From: Paraglaciecola chathamensis S18K6
GTDB taxonomy: Bacteria > Pseudomonadota > Gammaproteobacteria > Enterobacterales > Alteromonadaceae
NCBI GenBank assembly: GCA_000314955.1
Contig: BAEM01000033.1
Span: 186,001 to 250,000 of the forward strand
DNA length: 64,000 nucleotides
Direction: 5' to 3'
The notes beneath the pieces are model-generated. The model had not been told where the DNA came from and searched no databases. It saw only the letters and a program-made list of their open reading frames with translations. Numbering within the stretch: the first letter of the stretch is position 1; every line of letters begins with the position of its first letter. Positions 39,478-47,947 of the stretch are shown in pieces. Position numbers and translations under genes: made by a program.

Positions 39478-40299
39478 ATGAAAAACTTCTTTAGTTCAAA
39501 AAAATTCGTTTCTACAGCTGCGCTACTTGCAATCGTAGCAAGCTCACAAGCAAGCGCTGCAGCAGTTTCATTCGGTGGTGAAGCCGCTGGTGATGACTCA
39601 GGTTTGACAAGCAGCAGATTAGTTGACAAATCTCATGCAACTAATAATGGTGCTGGTGGCTTTTTCGTTGAAACATTTGATGCAGCAACTAACATCGACG
39701 GTGCAGGTGCAGGTACGACTGCATACAATGCGGCGGGTGCAGCTGGTGACGGTTGTGCAGTAAATGGTACAGGTGGCGGAATCGTAGTAACTTCTTCTGC
39801 AGGTGGTTTGGGTGTACGTAATGATGATGTTGATAACGGCGCTGCGGCTCCGGCGAATGACAACACATGTTATGGCCATACTCCAGCTATTGGTGGTTCT
39901 ACTCCAGCTGAAGTAGAAATCGATTACACTGCATTTTTGGCGGCTCAAGGCGATGTTGGTATCACTTACATTGGTTTCTACTGGGGTTCTATCGATGAAT
40001 ATAACGACTTCAGCTTCTACTCAGGTGACACATTAATCGAAACAATTAGTGGTGATTCACTAACAACAGCGGCTAATGCGGGTAACCAAACAGACCCTGA
40101 TACTAACCGTTACGTAAACATTGATTTCGCATTTGCTGACGCATTTGACCGTGTTGTTATTTCAAGCACAGGTATTGCTGGTGAATTTGATAACATCGTT
40201 ATCGGTCTAGCTAACCGCCCTGTTCCAGCTCCAGCTGGTTTGGCTTTCCTAGGTTTAGGTTTATTAGGCCTTAGCTTCAGCAGAAAATTCAAAAAATAA
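39478..40299 (+). CDS. Secreted protein with a PEP-CTERM-like sorting tail
   Basis: 273 residues. The signal peptide is at 1-28 (STAALLAIVASSQASA). The middle is glycine/alanine/aspartate-rich with many Asn and Thr and predicted beta structure. The C-terminus reads VPAPAGLAFLGLGLLGL followed by a Lys/Arg-rich tip (SRKFKK). That is the tripartite PEP-CTERM architecture with Pro-Ala-Pro in place of Pro-Glu-Pro. Proteins with this tail are processed by exosortase and exported to the cell surface or exopolysaccharide matrix. No exosortase is in the window. GAGGG precedes ATG 39478, and a sigma-54-type promoter lies upstream. Probable matrix or surface protein; no catalytic domain recognised. Confidence 0.75.
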   Translation: MKNFFSSKKFVSTAALLAIVASSQASAAAVSFGGEAAGDDSGLTSSRLVDKSHATNNGAGGFFVETFDAATNIDGAGAGTTAYNAAGAAGDGCAVNGTGGGIVVTSSAGGLGVRNDDVDNGAAAPANDNTCYGHTPAIGGSTPAEVEIDYTAFLAAQGDVGITYIGFYWGSIDEYNDFSFYSGDTLIETISGDSLTTAANAGNQTDPDTNRYVNIDFAFADAFDRVVISSTGIAGEFDNIVIGLANRPVPAPAGLAFLGLGLLGLSFSRKFKK

Positions 40300-40318
40300 G
40301 TTGCTAGTATCTTAATGT

Positions 40319-40347
40319 AAAAAAAGCCGACACGTTCGGCTTTTTTT
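40319..40347 (+). terminator. Intrinsic terminator after the PEP-CTERM-like gene
   Basis: AAAAAGCCGA pairs with TCGGCTTTTTTT across a short loop, with a long T-run. It separates this gene from the cupin-like one. Confidence 0.88.
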
Positions 40348-40570
40348 GTACCTATAGAAAAGATAAAACACATGAGCTGCTCCCTTGAGCAGGCAATTCT
40401 AACTCGTAATAAATACCTATCGGTTGGTTGGGTTAGAGTGATATTTTTATTCACTTGGCATTGAGCTATATTTTATCTACAACCTTATGTGAATAGACTT
40501 TGATCTGTAAGCTGGTAAAGTCTTTCTTAAAAGGGCGATTCAACGACACAATTGTCGAAGGTATTATGTG

Positions 40571-41446
40571 ATGAAATTAGAGATCGAAAAGAAAAATATT
40601 GACGATTTAAGCTACGAAGAATTTGTAAACTCATATTTGCTCCCTGAGAAGCCTATTGTTATCCGCGGCGTTAATACTTTTGATTCCGCAATACTGACTC
40701 CTGAATACGTTGTCGAAAATTTCAGTGATGAAAATAAACGAGAAGCAGGGTGGTTCGACTCTGATCTAGTCGACGACGGTCCGATCCGCATACCTGAGAT
40801 AGTCAAATCCTTGTTAGCTAGAGAGGATATGTCGGTACGAAAGTCCCCCATGCGTTTATTTATGCAACCGGGTGGACATGTGACATTACCTCACTACGAC
40901 GGTAATAGTTTGCATGGACTTAACCAGCAAGTTATAGGTAAAAAACGCTGGATATTGACTTCTCCGAATACTCCCTTGCCGAATATTCCTTTCATGTTTG
41001 CTGGTTCTGTTGGTAAGAACTTTACCTATGATCCTGACAAGTATGATTTTTATGATTTTCATACTGAAAGTGGGGATGTACTTTTTTTACCGCGCTACTG
41101 GTATCACGAAGTACACTCAATTGCTCCTGTAAATTTAAATTTAAATTGGGTATTGACCCCAAGAACCCCCAACGAATCTAGTATATTAGGGCGTAGAGAG
41201 GTAGAGATTGTTAAACTAAGAAAGTCTATGCCTATGATAAATAAAGCCTTTTTTCCTGATGAGTTTTCCAGTTACGGCGGTCAGGGCAAGGAGCTGATAG
41301 ATACATACAGTAAAAATGTAGGTACATCTAGAATGTTAGGGCGGTTGCTAAAAGAGCTCTGCGGTTACCCTAGGTTACTGTTTCTAGCTACCCAGATAAA
41401 AAGTAGAGCAGACGACTTTTCTAAAAATAATTTTAAAGTTAAATAG
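40571..41446 (+). CDS. Cupin_8/JmjC-like Fe(II)/2-oxoglutarate oxygenase
   Basis: 291 residues. The N-terminal 'KPIVIRGV' and later jelly-roll strands are those of cupin_8 (FIH/JmjC-like) oxygenases. Iron ligands: H108-x-D110 in LPHYDGN and H179 in YWYHEVHS; GKKRWIL may bind the 2-oxoglutarate carboxylate. The family hydroxylates protein side chains or small molecules; the target here is unknown. GAAGG lies nine bases before ATG 40571, so the GTG at 40568 is not needed. It follows the PEP-CTERM-like gene but a terminator lies between them. Confidence 0.82.
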   Translation: MKLEIEKKNIDDLSYEEFVNSYLLPEKPIVIRGVNTFDSAILTPEYVVENFSDENKREAGWFDSDLVDDGPIRIPEIVKSLLAREDMSVRKSPMRLFMQPGGHVTLPHYDGNSLHGLNQQVIGKKRWILTSPNTPLPNIPFMFAGSVGKNFTYDPDKYDFYDFHTESGDVLFLPRYWYHEVHSIAPVNLNLNWVLTPRTPNESSILGRREVEIVKLRKSMPMINKAFFPDEFSSYGGQGKELIDTYSKNVGTSRMLGRLLKELCGYPRLLFLATQIKSRADDFSKNNFKVK

Positions 41447-41526
41447 AATTGTTTAGCTACTAGGTTAGTGAGTTACATCACTTTTATATAAAGCATAATA
41501 GAAAAAGCAAACTCATAGCGTTGTAT

Positions 41527-41859
41527 TTACACCTTTTTCGAGACCTTGTTATAGTCTTTCGCCCAGCTTTCAGGGAACTTGCCTTGTAGCACGTATGAGA
41601 AGCTAATGAGTTCTGCGATGACGTGATAGAGCTCTTCAGGGATTTCTTGGCCTAAATCCAAACTCGCGAGAAATTCACTTAAGTATGGATCTTCGTGAAT
41701 TAATACTCCGCTTTGTTTTGCTAGCGCGATAATTTCATCTGCTAATTCACCAAAGCCCTTCGCAACCACTTGTGGAGCGTTTTTGTTATCACCTTCGTTA
41801 TGTTTTAAGGCAACCGCGCTTTTAGCTGTTTTTGCGTCTTTAGATTTGTTCTCTGTCAC
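41527..41859 (-). CDS. FlhB C-terminal-domain-like protein (orphan)
   Basis: 110 residues corresponding only to the cytoplasmic C-terminal domain of the FlhB/YscU export-switch family: AVALKHN, then VVAKGFGELADEIIALAKQSGVLIHEDP, LDLGQEIPEELYHVIAELISF. The membrane part is absent, and the autocleavage motif NPTH that precedes AVAL in FlhB is not present (AKTAKSAVAL). In full FlhB this domain switches substrate specificity from rod/hook to filament. Start GTG 41859 with AGGAAT upstream. It lies 47 bp behind a FliK-like gene, its natural functional partner. Confidence 0.85.
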   Translation of the reverse strand: MTENKSKDAKTAKSAVALKHNEGDNKNAPQVVAKGFGELADEIIALAKQSGVLIHEDPYLSEFLASLDLGQEIPEELYHVIAELISFSYVLQGKFPESWAKDYNKVSKKV

Positions 41860-41906
41860 ATTATTCCTATTAAAATGGTATTTAGCGAATGGTTCGTCCT
41901 GAACGG

Positions 41907-44816
41907 TTATACTTGGGTTTGCAATAACTGATAAGGCCGTTGGCGAAGTGTGTCAGGAATTTTTCCTAACTGGCATTGGCTTTTTGTGACCTCAATACCC
42001 AAAGCAGTCAGGCGCTTATTAAATAAGGGTAAGTAATTCATAACTTGGTGTTTGGTTTGTTCATTAGAAGTGTAGAAGTCTAGCTCTAATGTACCTTGAC
42101 GCAATTTAGCTTTGGTCAATAACTCGCCTAAGTCCCCAGCGCTTAGCTTCATAGTGAGATGCCAAATTCGGCTGTTTGCAGCGCCCTCATTCTGCTGATC
42201 CTTGCTAGTGTCATTTTCACGCTTAACCAACAATTCGATGTCTTGCAATTTATTACCAAAAGCAGAGGGCAGGGTGTAATAGAAGCTGTCTTGCCCTTGC
42301 AGTAGCTGTTCAGCGTTACTGATTTTGCTGCTTTGGTGACCAGCAAAAAAACGGCTGATTTCACGCAAAATTTGATGTTTTTGTTCTAACTGTGCAAATT
42401 CACTCAGGCCTTTAGGACTGACTGGAGCGCTGGATTGTGTTTTACCAGCAGAGCTGATTGGGTCCGAACTAAACAGGGCATTAAGCCCTTGGGACACTTT
42501 TTCCCCCTGTTGGGGCTGATTCCGTGCGAAGCGAGAAGCTAATGATATTTGAATCAAGGTCACTAGCCCGCTCAACATTCCTTGACCGGCCACGGGGCTA
42601 ATAATTTGGGTAGCACTTAAGCTTAGCGCTTGGTTTGTCAACAACTGACGTATTTGGCCAGCGTCTTGTTCTTTACCTTGAGGGATATTTTGTTTTATTT
42701 GCTCTAATACCTGTTCTTTTATGTTTTTAACCGCAGGCTCTTCAATAAATTGGGTATCGTTGAGCGCGCTGGCCAATCTGTTTAACGACTCACTGGGTTG
42801 TTCAGCTCTAGCTTGCACCACGCGCAGTAACGTGTGTAATACCTCTATCGCTTGAGCTTTCACTTTTGCTGTCATTTCAGGAGCGGCAATATTGACTGTT
42901 TCTCGACGCTCTAATTTATCTAGCGTTGGTGTTTTTACAGACTCGGCTTGAGCAACTGTAGGTTCTACCTTAGCGTTTTGATTTGCCGATGGATTTGGGC
43001 CTAGCGCTTTTGTTGAGACCTCTGGTGTGATGCCTTTACCTAACATCGCGCTTGCGCTCTTTACCTCTGGAGCTCTCTCGCCACCCAGCGCATTAATTAT
43101 TTTACTGATACCTTGGCGCACCGAAGCAACTGCTGAAACGCTGTTTTTCGCTACAAAGTCTTTAGGTGTGGGTGAATCAATTAGGTGATTACTCCCGCTA
43201 TTTTCTTTCGCTAAAGCATTGTTTGCCGCGTCTGACATACTGGCTAATGCTTTTAGCGTTTGGGGATCAACAGTGATATTTAAGGTTTTTATAAGCGCCA
43301 ATACATTGCTGATATTTTGCTGTGTCACTTTTATTTGAACTGGCGGGGATGAAGTTGATAGCGCATCCATATTTTGTATATTTGCACTGCCGTCTTTATT
43401 GATGGCTAACGAAATTTTAGTGGGCGGAATGTTCTGTATCGCTTCAAGCAAACCAGTATTACTTGGTGTCTTTTGTGGCGAATGTCGCTCAGATGAAGCA
43501 ATATTCGGGGCGCGGGTGGCTGTTTCAAGATGAGGGGCGCTGTCAGGATTAGGAGCCGTTTTAAGTACTTGGCTTAATGACTTACTTAGCACCTTACTAT
43601 CTATGTTTATGCTAAGAATCGGTGAAGTAAGCGCAGTCTGAGTTGCGGCGCGCTGGCTAAGCGGTACTGACGAACTCGATGCACCATTTACCAGCAATTG
43701 TTTTAAAACGGGCGCAATATGCTCATTGGCCGTCTTACTCGCAATACTTTGAGTGCCAGTATCCTTGTTACTCAGTAATACCTGCCAGTGGCTCCCTACA
43801 GGTTTTAATTGCACATTCACCGTGTCTTGGTTCTTAATTGTTGAGGGCGTGCTTGGGGAAACGGCTAGGCTCAGGTTTTGCTGATTTTTCAGAACGTTAA
43901 AATTTAACGTTAACGTTTGGCCTGATTGACTGACCACTTGAGCCTGGGTCGTTAAGAGTGACGGTGGTATACGTGCTGCCTGAAATTGGCTCGGTGGTAA
44001 GCGCAAAATCCTTTCTAATTGTTGGCTCGATATCGTTCGATTGAGCTCGCCAATATTGGCGTTTAGAGGTTGCGCCTTGCTGAACTCAAGAACAGGCGTG
44101 CTTGTTAGCTGATTTTTATTAACCTGCTCTTTATTTATCTGATATTGGAGAGTACTGCTTGTATTGCTATTCGAGGTTAGTGCATTACTCCCGCCCGCTA
44201 TGCGCGGCTCAGCCCCACTTTGCGATGAACTTAGACTAGCGTTTTGCACCGTTGGCGATTGAGATTGCAATGCCGTTATCGCTTTGGTCAGTTGTTCGCT
44301 TGTCTTTGCACTATTCGCAGCTTTATATGCGCTATCTTTTGTCGCGTTCTGAGGTTGAGGTAATGTTGCCGCTGGTGGAGGCGTTGAATTTGACGCCGCG
44401 TTTGCTTTCGCAGCCGGAGAAGACGTTGTTGAGTCTGATGTTGCAGTGGGTTGCGGGGCTGTACTAGCAGATGAACTGGCACTCGCCGCAGCGCTTAATG
44501 TTACGTCCGCACGAACATTGGCGTTATTCGCGCTCGATACAACAGAACGGCTAGTAACTGTGACGTTGTAGCGCTGGTTAGAGTCGATTTGTCCTTTAAT
44601 ATCAGTTGAATCAAGAGTAACGGATTGACCCTGATTTGAGCTGCGAACACTTACCTGCGTCGGGGAAACCTGCTTAATTATCACCTCGGGCGCTGATTGC
44701 TTAGCATTTTTAGCCGCATCAGATTGCTGCACTTTTGGCGCCACATGGGTTGGCGCCACATGGGTTGGCGCAACATGGGCTGATTGCTTCGAGGGGATAG
44801 GTGGGCTGTCAGACAT
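41907..44816 (-). CDS. Large FliK-like (hook-length control) protein
   Basis: 969 residues, mostly Ser/Thr/Gln/Asn/Ala-rich low-complexity sequence, as in FliK ruler regions but about twice the usual length. The C-terminal 90 residues (WHLTMKLSAGDLGELLTKAKL..GTLELDFYTSNEQTK..V...LP.F...L...G) match the Flg_hook domain that contacts FlhB. Near the N-terminus three copies of THVAP follow one another. No signal peptide. With the FlhB-C protein downstream it forms a pair remote from any flagellar cluster in this window. Function unproven; it may regulate export or have been recruited elsewhere. Divergent from ccmA. Confidence 0.8.
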   Translation of the reverse strand: MSDSPPIPSKQSAHVAPTHVAPTHVAPKVQQSDAAKNAKQSAPEVIIKQVSPTQVSVRSSNQGQSVTLDSTDIKGQIDSNQRYNVTVTSRSVVSSANNANVRADVTLSAAASASSSASTAPQPTATSDSTTSSPAAKANAASNSTPPPAATLPQPQNATKDSAYKAANSAKTSEQLTKAITALQSQSPTVQNASLSSSQSGAEPRIAGGSNALTSNSNTSSTLQYQINKEQVNKNQLTSTPVLEFSKAQPLNANIGELNRTISSQQLERILRLPPSQFQAARIPPSLLTTQAQVVSQSGQTLTLNFNVLKNQQNLSLAVSPSTPSTIKNQDTVNVQLKPVGSHWQVLLSNKDTGTQSIASKTANEHIAPVLKQLLVNGASSSSVPLSQRAATQTALTSPILSINIDSKVLSKSLSQVLKTAPNPDSAPHLETATRAPNIASSERHSPQKTPSNTGLLEAIQNIPPTKISLAINKDGSANIQNMDALSTSSPPVQIKVTQQNISNVLALIKTLNITVDPQTLKALASMSDAANNALAKENSGSNHLIDSPTPKDFVAKNSVSAVASVRQGISKIINALGGERAPEVKSASAMLGKGITPEVSTKALGPNPSANQNAKVEPTVAQAESVKTPTLDKLERRETVNIAAPEMTAKVKAQAIEVLHTLLRVVQARAEQPSESLNRLASALNDTQFIEEPAVKNIKEQVLEQIKQNIPQGKEQDAGQIRQLLTNQALSLSATQIISPVAGQGMLSGLVTLIQISLASRFARNQPQQGEKVSQGLNALFSSDPISSAGKTQSSAPVSPKGLSEFAQLEQKHQILREISRFFAGHQSSKISNAEQLLQGQDSFYYTLPSAFGNKLQDIELLVKRENDTSKDQQNEGAANSRIWHLTMKLSAGDLGELLTKAKLRQGTLELDFYTSNEQTKHQVMNYLPLFNKRLTALGIEVTKSQCQLGKIPDTLRQRPYQLLQTQV
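44736..44780 (-). repeat. 15-nt tandem repeat, three copies
   Basis: TGGCGCCACATGGGT twice, then TGGCGCAACATGGGC, coding for repeated Thr-His-Val-Ala-Pro near the N-terminus of the FliK-like protein. Two copies are identical, so it is a recent slip expansion. Confidence 0.9.
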
Positions 44817-45147
44817 ATCGTTGTTATCGGCCGCAAGCGAAAAATATTAATTTAAATGTAGCATGCAAGTAAGCAACGACGGAAATCGTTCAGGGCTATT
44901 TAATTGAATTGGTATTGCTCGTAAATGGAATTATTACTTGTAATCTCTATGCGCTATCTTCGATATTCTCTAGGTATTCACATTAATTAAATCAAGTTAG
45001 ATAATAATTTTATACCGGTCATTCTTTAGGCCTAGGTAAATGCATCTTTAGTACATGAATTGATACGACTTATTTGTTTTTCTGAGTATTCCAGATTGCC
45101 GCGCTGTGATATTATCGCCGCGTTTTTTTGTCGACTCAGAGACCATT
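44817..45147. other. Divergent intergenic region fliK-like/ccmA
   Basis: About 330 bp, A/T-rich in the middle, which should carry the promoters of the FliK-like gene and the ccm operon. I see no clear consensus promoter, operator or hairpin. Confidence 0.4.
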
Positions 45148-45777
45148 TTGCCGTTACTTTGTGCCCAACAATTATCCGTTTCCAAGCGTGATAGACTGCT
45201 ATTTAATGAGATAAGTTTCTCTGTAGCGGCCGGAGAGTTGATGTATATAAAAGGCCCAAATGGTGCAGGTAAAACGAGTTTGCTTAGGGTGCTAACAGGG
45301 CTCGTCAGTCCCGATGAGGGAGCCGTGCTGTTTGAAGAGCAAAACATCATAAAATCCCGAGAACAATATCACCAGCAATTACTGTATTTTGGCCATGCAT
45401 TGGGTGTGAATCGCAGCCTCAACGCCTTAGAAAACTTGCGTTTTTGGTGCGCTCAGCATGGCGTTGAGCATAATGATGCGGAGATCTATGAGGTTTTAGC
45501 TCTGCTCGGTTTAGTTGGCCTAGAAGATGTAACCGTAAGCCATTTATCCGCTGGCCAGCAAAGACGGGTTGCCCTTGCTCGATTTTGGTTACAAACCGCA
45601 GCGCGTGTGTGGATTTTAGATGAACCCTTTACCGCATTAGACGTACAAGGAATAGCGCTGCTTAACAACAGAATTGTTGCCCATTTGAAACAAGGTGGTT
45701 GTGTGGTGATGACATCACATCAGGCACTGGACGTCGATTATCCAACCAAAGAGCTGCAGTTGGAGTACCGCATATGA
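45148..45777 (+). CDS. ccmA: Heme exporter ATPase CcmA
   Basis: ABC ATPase of cytochrome c maturation; with CcmB, C and D it releases heme-loaded CcmE. Walker A is GPNGAGKTS (about residues 36-44), signature LSAGQQRR, Walker B WILDEPF, with the switch His in MTSHQ. About 209 residues. The frame is open from GTG 45106. TTG 45148, preceded by AGAGA and giving MPLLCAQQLSV, matches the N-terminus of homologues better. No ATG is available in the right place. Its stop overlaps the ccmB start (ATGA). Confidence 0.93.
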   Translation: MPLLCAQQLSVSKRDRLLFNEISFSVAAGELMYIKGPNGAGKTSLLRVLTGLVSPDEGAVLFEEQNIIKSREQYHQQLLYFGHALGVNRSLNALENLRFWCAQHGVEHNDAEIYEVLALLGLVGLEDVTVSHLSAGQQRRVALARFWLQTAARVWILDEPFTALDVQGIALLNNRIVAHLKQGGCVVMTSHQALDVDYPTKELQLEYRI

Positions 45778-46442
45778 GCATGGCTTTAAAAGCGGTTTTC
45801 GAAAGGGATTTGGCTTTGGCTTATCGCCAGCGCTCTGAGTTAATGCAGCCAATGATGTTTTTCATATTGGTGATCAGTTTATTCCCTTTAGGAATTGGGC
45901 CAAATCCAGAAACTTTGCAAAAAGTGGGCCCTGGCGTGATTTGGGTGGCGGCAATTCTGTCATCTTTACTCGGCATGGAGCGTCTATTCAAAGATGATTA
46001 CAATGATGGCTCTTTGGAGCAAATCATGTTGTCAGCTACGCCACTGCCGTTAGTTGTGCTGGTAAAGGTGTTGGCCCACTGGTTGACGAGTATAGTACCG
46101 CTATTGTTGCTATCGCCGTTGTTAGCGCTTTTTCTGAATTTGACTGAACCCATGTATTGGGCGCTATTGAGTACACTTTTACTGGGCACCCCTTTATTAA
46201 GCTTAGTGGGAGCGATAGCCGTCGGGTTAACACTTGGTTTGAACCGAGGCGGTGTGTTATTGGCGCTACTTTTGCTGCCGGTGTTTATTCCTTTGCTCAT
46301 TTTTGCCACCGCAGCAGTTGAAGCTGCATCGTTACAATTACCCTACAGCGCACAATTAGCCATTATTGGTGCGATGTTATTAATCTCTTTAGCGCTGGCG
46401 CCTTTTGCCATCGCTTACGCATTACGAGTGAGTCAGAACTAA
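45774..46442 (+). CDS. ccmB: Heme exporter membrane protein CcmB
   Basis: 222 residues with six hydrophobic segments; inner-membrane partner of CcmA. Conserved 'FERDLALAYRQRSELMQP' at the start and the FKDDYNDGSLEQ.MLS loop. ATG 45774 overlaps the ccmA stop by four bases. The frame extends upstream to 45699 inside ccmA but is not the start. Complete. Confidence 0.95.
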   Translation: MSMALKAVFERDLALAYRQRSELMQPMMFFILVISLFPLGIGPNPETLQKVGPGVIWVAAILSSLLGMERLFKDDYNDGSLEQIMLSATPLPLVVLVKVLAHWLTSIVPLLLLSPLLALFLNLTEPMYWALLSTLLLGTPLLSLVGAIAVGLTLGLNRGGVLLALLLLPVFIPLLIFATAAVEAASLQLPYSAQLAIIGAMLLISLALAPFAIAYALRVSQN

Positions 46443-47188
46443 TGTGGAAATGGTTACATCCTTACGCGAAAACGCAAAACGCCTACCAGCTGTGTGAGCG
46501 TTTACTACCTTGGTTTGTAGTATCGGCTTTTATCTCATTTACCTTGGGTATGGTTTGGGGCTTGTTGTTTGCTCCGTCTGATTACCAACAAGGGGATTCG
46601 TTTCGCATTATCTACATTCATGTCCCCAGCGCCATTTTATCAATGGGCGCATACAGTGCCATGGCGATTTCTGCGTTTATTGGGTTAGTGTGGCAGGTGC
46701 GCACGGCTTTTATGGCCATGATAGCGTTAGCACCCATTGGGGCTGTCGTCACCTTTATTGCGTTATTCACCGGCGCTGCATGGGGTAAACCTATGTGGGG
46801 AACATGGTGGGTGTGGGATGCGCGCTTAACATCTGAACTTATTTTATTGTTTTTGTATTTGGGGGTTATTTCTTTATATGCCTCATTTGAAGACAAGCAA
46901 CAAGCAGGTAAAGCTGCAGGTGTGATGGCAATAGTCGGCGTGGTGAACTTGCCAATCATCCATTTTTCTGTGGAGTGGTGGAATACACTGCATCAAGGGG
47001 CAAGTATTACTAAATTCGATAAGCCCTCGGTTGCGCCTGACATGCTTTGGCCGTTATTGATTAGCATTCTAGGCTTGGCGCTGGTGATGGCGGCGATATT
47101 TATTCGACGCTTACAGAACGAGATTTTGCGTCGCGAGCTTCATCGTCCTTGGGTTCAAGCGTTAGTCGCCGAAGCGAAAGGGAAATAA
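46442..47188 (+). CDS. ccmC: Heme handling protein CcmC
   Basis: 248 residues, six membrane segments and the tryptophan-rich WWD signature (WGTWWVWDARLT) that presents heme to CcmE on the periplasmic side. Flanking histidines (IHVPSA and IIHFSVEWWNTLHQ) fit the axial heme ligands known for CcmC. Overlaps the ccmB stop by one base. Confidence 0.97.
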   Translation: MWKWLHPYAKTQNAYQLCERLLPWFVVSAFISFTLGMVWGLLFAPSDYQQGDSFRIIYIHVPSAILSMGAYSAMAISAFIGLVWQVRTAFMAMIALAPIGAVVTFIALFTGAAWGKPMWGTWWVWDARLTSELILLFLYLGVISLYASFEDKQQAGKAAGVMAIVGVVNLPIIHFSVEWWNTLHQGASITKFDKPSVAPDMLWPLLISILGLALVMAAIFIRRLQNEILRRELHRPWVQALVAEAKGK

Positions 47189-47191
47189 TAT

Positions 47192-47455
47192 ATGCAGTTT
47201 GAAAGTTTTAGTGCATTTGTAGATATGGGTGGTTACGGGTTTTACGTGTGGCTGTCTTTTGGCGTGAGTTTGTTGGCTTTAGGCATACTTGCGTTCGATG
47301 CGGCTCGTCAGAAAAAAGTGTTGTTTAACGCCGTCGAAAAAGAACAAGCACGAAAGATACGTATTAAAGCGGCGAAAACATCTGCAACCAGCCAAGTGAA
47401 ATCAAGTTATTCTGAGGCACAAGCGTCGCCACGAAATGAGGAAATGAAACAATGA
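47192..47455 (+). CDS. ccmD: Heme exporter protein CcmD
   Basis: 87 residues with one membrane helix near the N-terminus ([21 protein letters not shown]) and a basic cytoplasmic tail, as expected for CcmD, which stabilises the CcmABC-CcmE complex. Somewhat longer than the E. coli protein because of its S/A/E-rich tail. AAGGGAAA before ATG 47192; overlaps ccmE by four bases. Confidence 0.9.
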   Translation: MQFESFSAFVDMGGYGFYVWLSFGVSLLALGILAFDAARQKKVLFNAVEKEQARKIRIKAAKTSATSQVKSSYSEAQASPRNEEMKQ

Positions 47456-47946
47456 ACCCTAGACGTCAAAAACGCCTGGTCGTGATCTCCACTATCGTAT
47501 TGGTTATCGGTGCGGCAATTGGTTTAATGTTATATGCGTTGAGTCAAAATATTGATCTGTTTTACACCCCTTCAGAAGTGATTGATGGCAAACAAATAGG
47601 CCAGGTGAAAGAGATACCGCAAGTAGGCCAGCGCTTACGTATTGGCGGTATGGTGGTTCCCGGTTCTGTAAAGCGTGACAATGACAGCTTGGCGGTAAGT
47701 TTTGATTTAGTAGATACAGGGCCAGCGGTGACCGTCAGTTATCACGGGTTATTACCTGACTTATTCCGTGAAGGGCAGGGCATTGTTGCCACTGGCGTTT
47801 TGACGGCTTCGAATCATATTGAAGCGCATGAGGTGCTGGCAAAACACGATGAAGAATACATGCCCCCAGAGTTGGCTGAAAAAATGAAAGGCATCAAACA
47901 CGTGAAGCCTGAACAAGCATACTCAACACCAAAAGTGAGCGGTTAA
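47452..47946 (+). CDS. ccmE: Periplasmic heme chaperone CcmE
   Basis: 164 residues: an N-terminal membrane anchor (about 9-29) and a beta-barrel OB domain. The covalent heme-binding His is H132 within the HxxxY motif (HDEEY, tyrosine 136), so this is the classical His-type CcmE, not the archaeal/CxxxY type. Carries heme from CcmC to CcmF. Confidence 0.96.
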   Translation: MNPRRQKRLVVISTIVLVIGAAIGLMLYALSQNIDLFYTPSEVIDGKQIGQVKEIPQVGQRLRIGGMVVPGSVKRDNDSLAVSFDLVDTGPAVTVSYHGLLPDLFREGQGIVATGVLTASNHIEAHEVLAKHDEEYMPPELAEKMKGIKHVKPEQAYSTPKVSG

Positions 47947-47947
47947 T

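Noticed and set aside
39619..39948. Cys/Thr-rich 109-codon frame antisense to the PEP-CTERM-like gene
   Set aside because: Composition is the mirror of a Gly/Ala/Asp-rich sense protein; no start signal.
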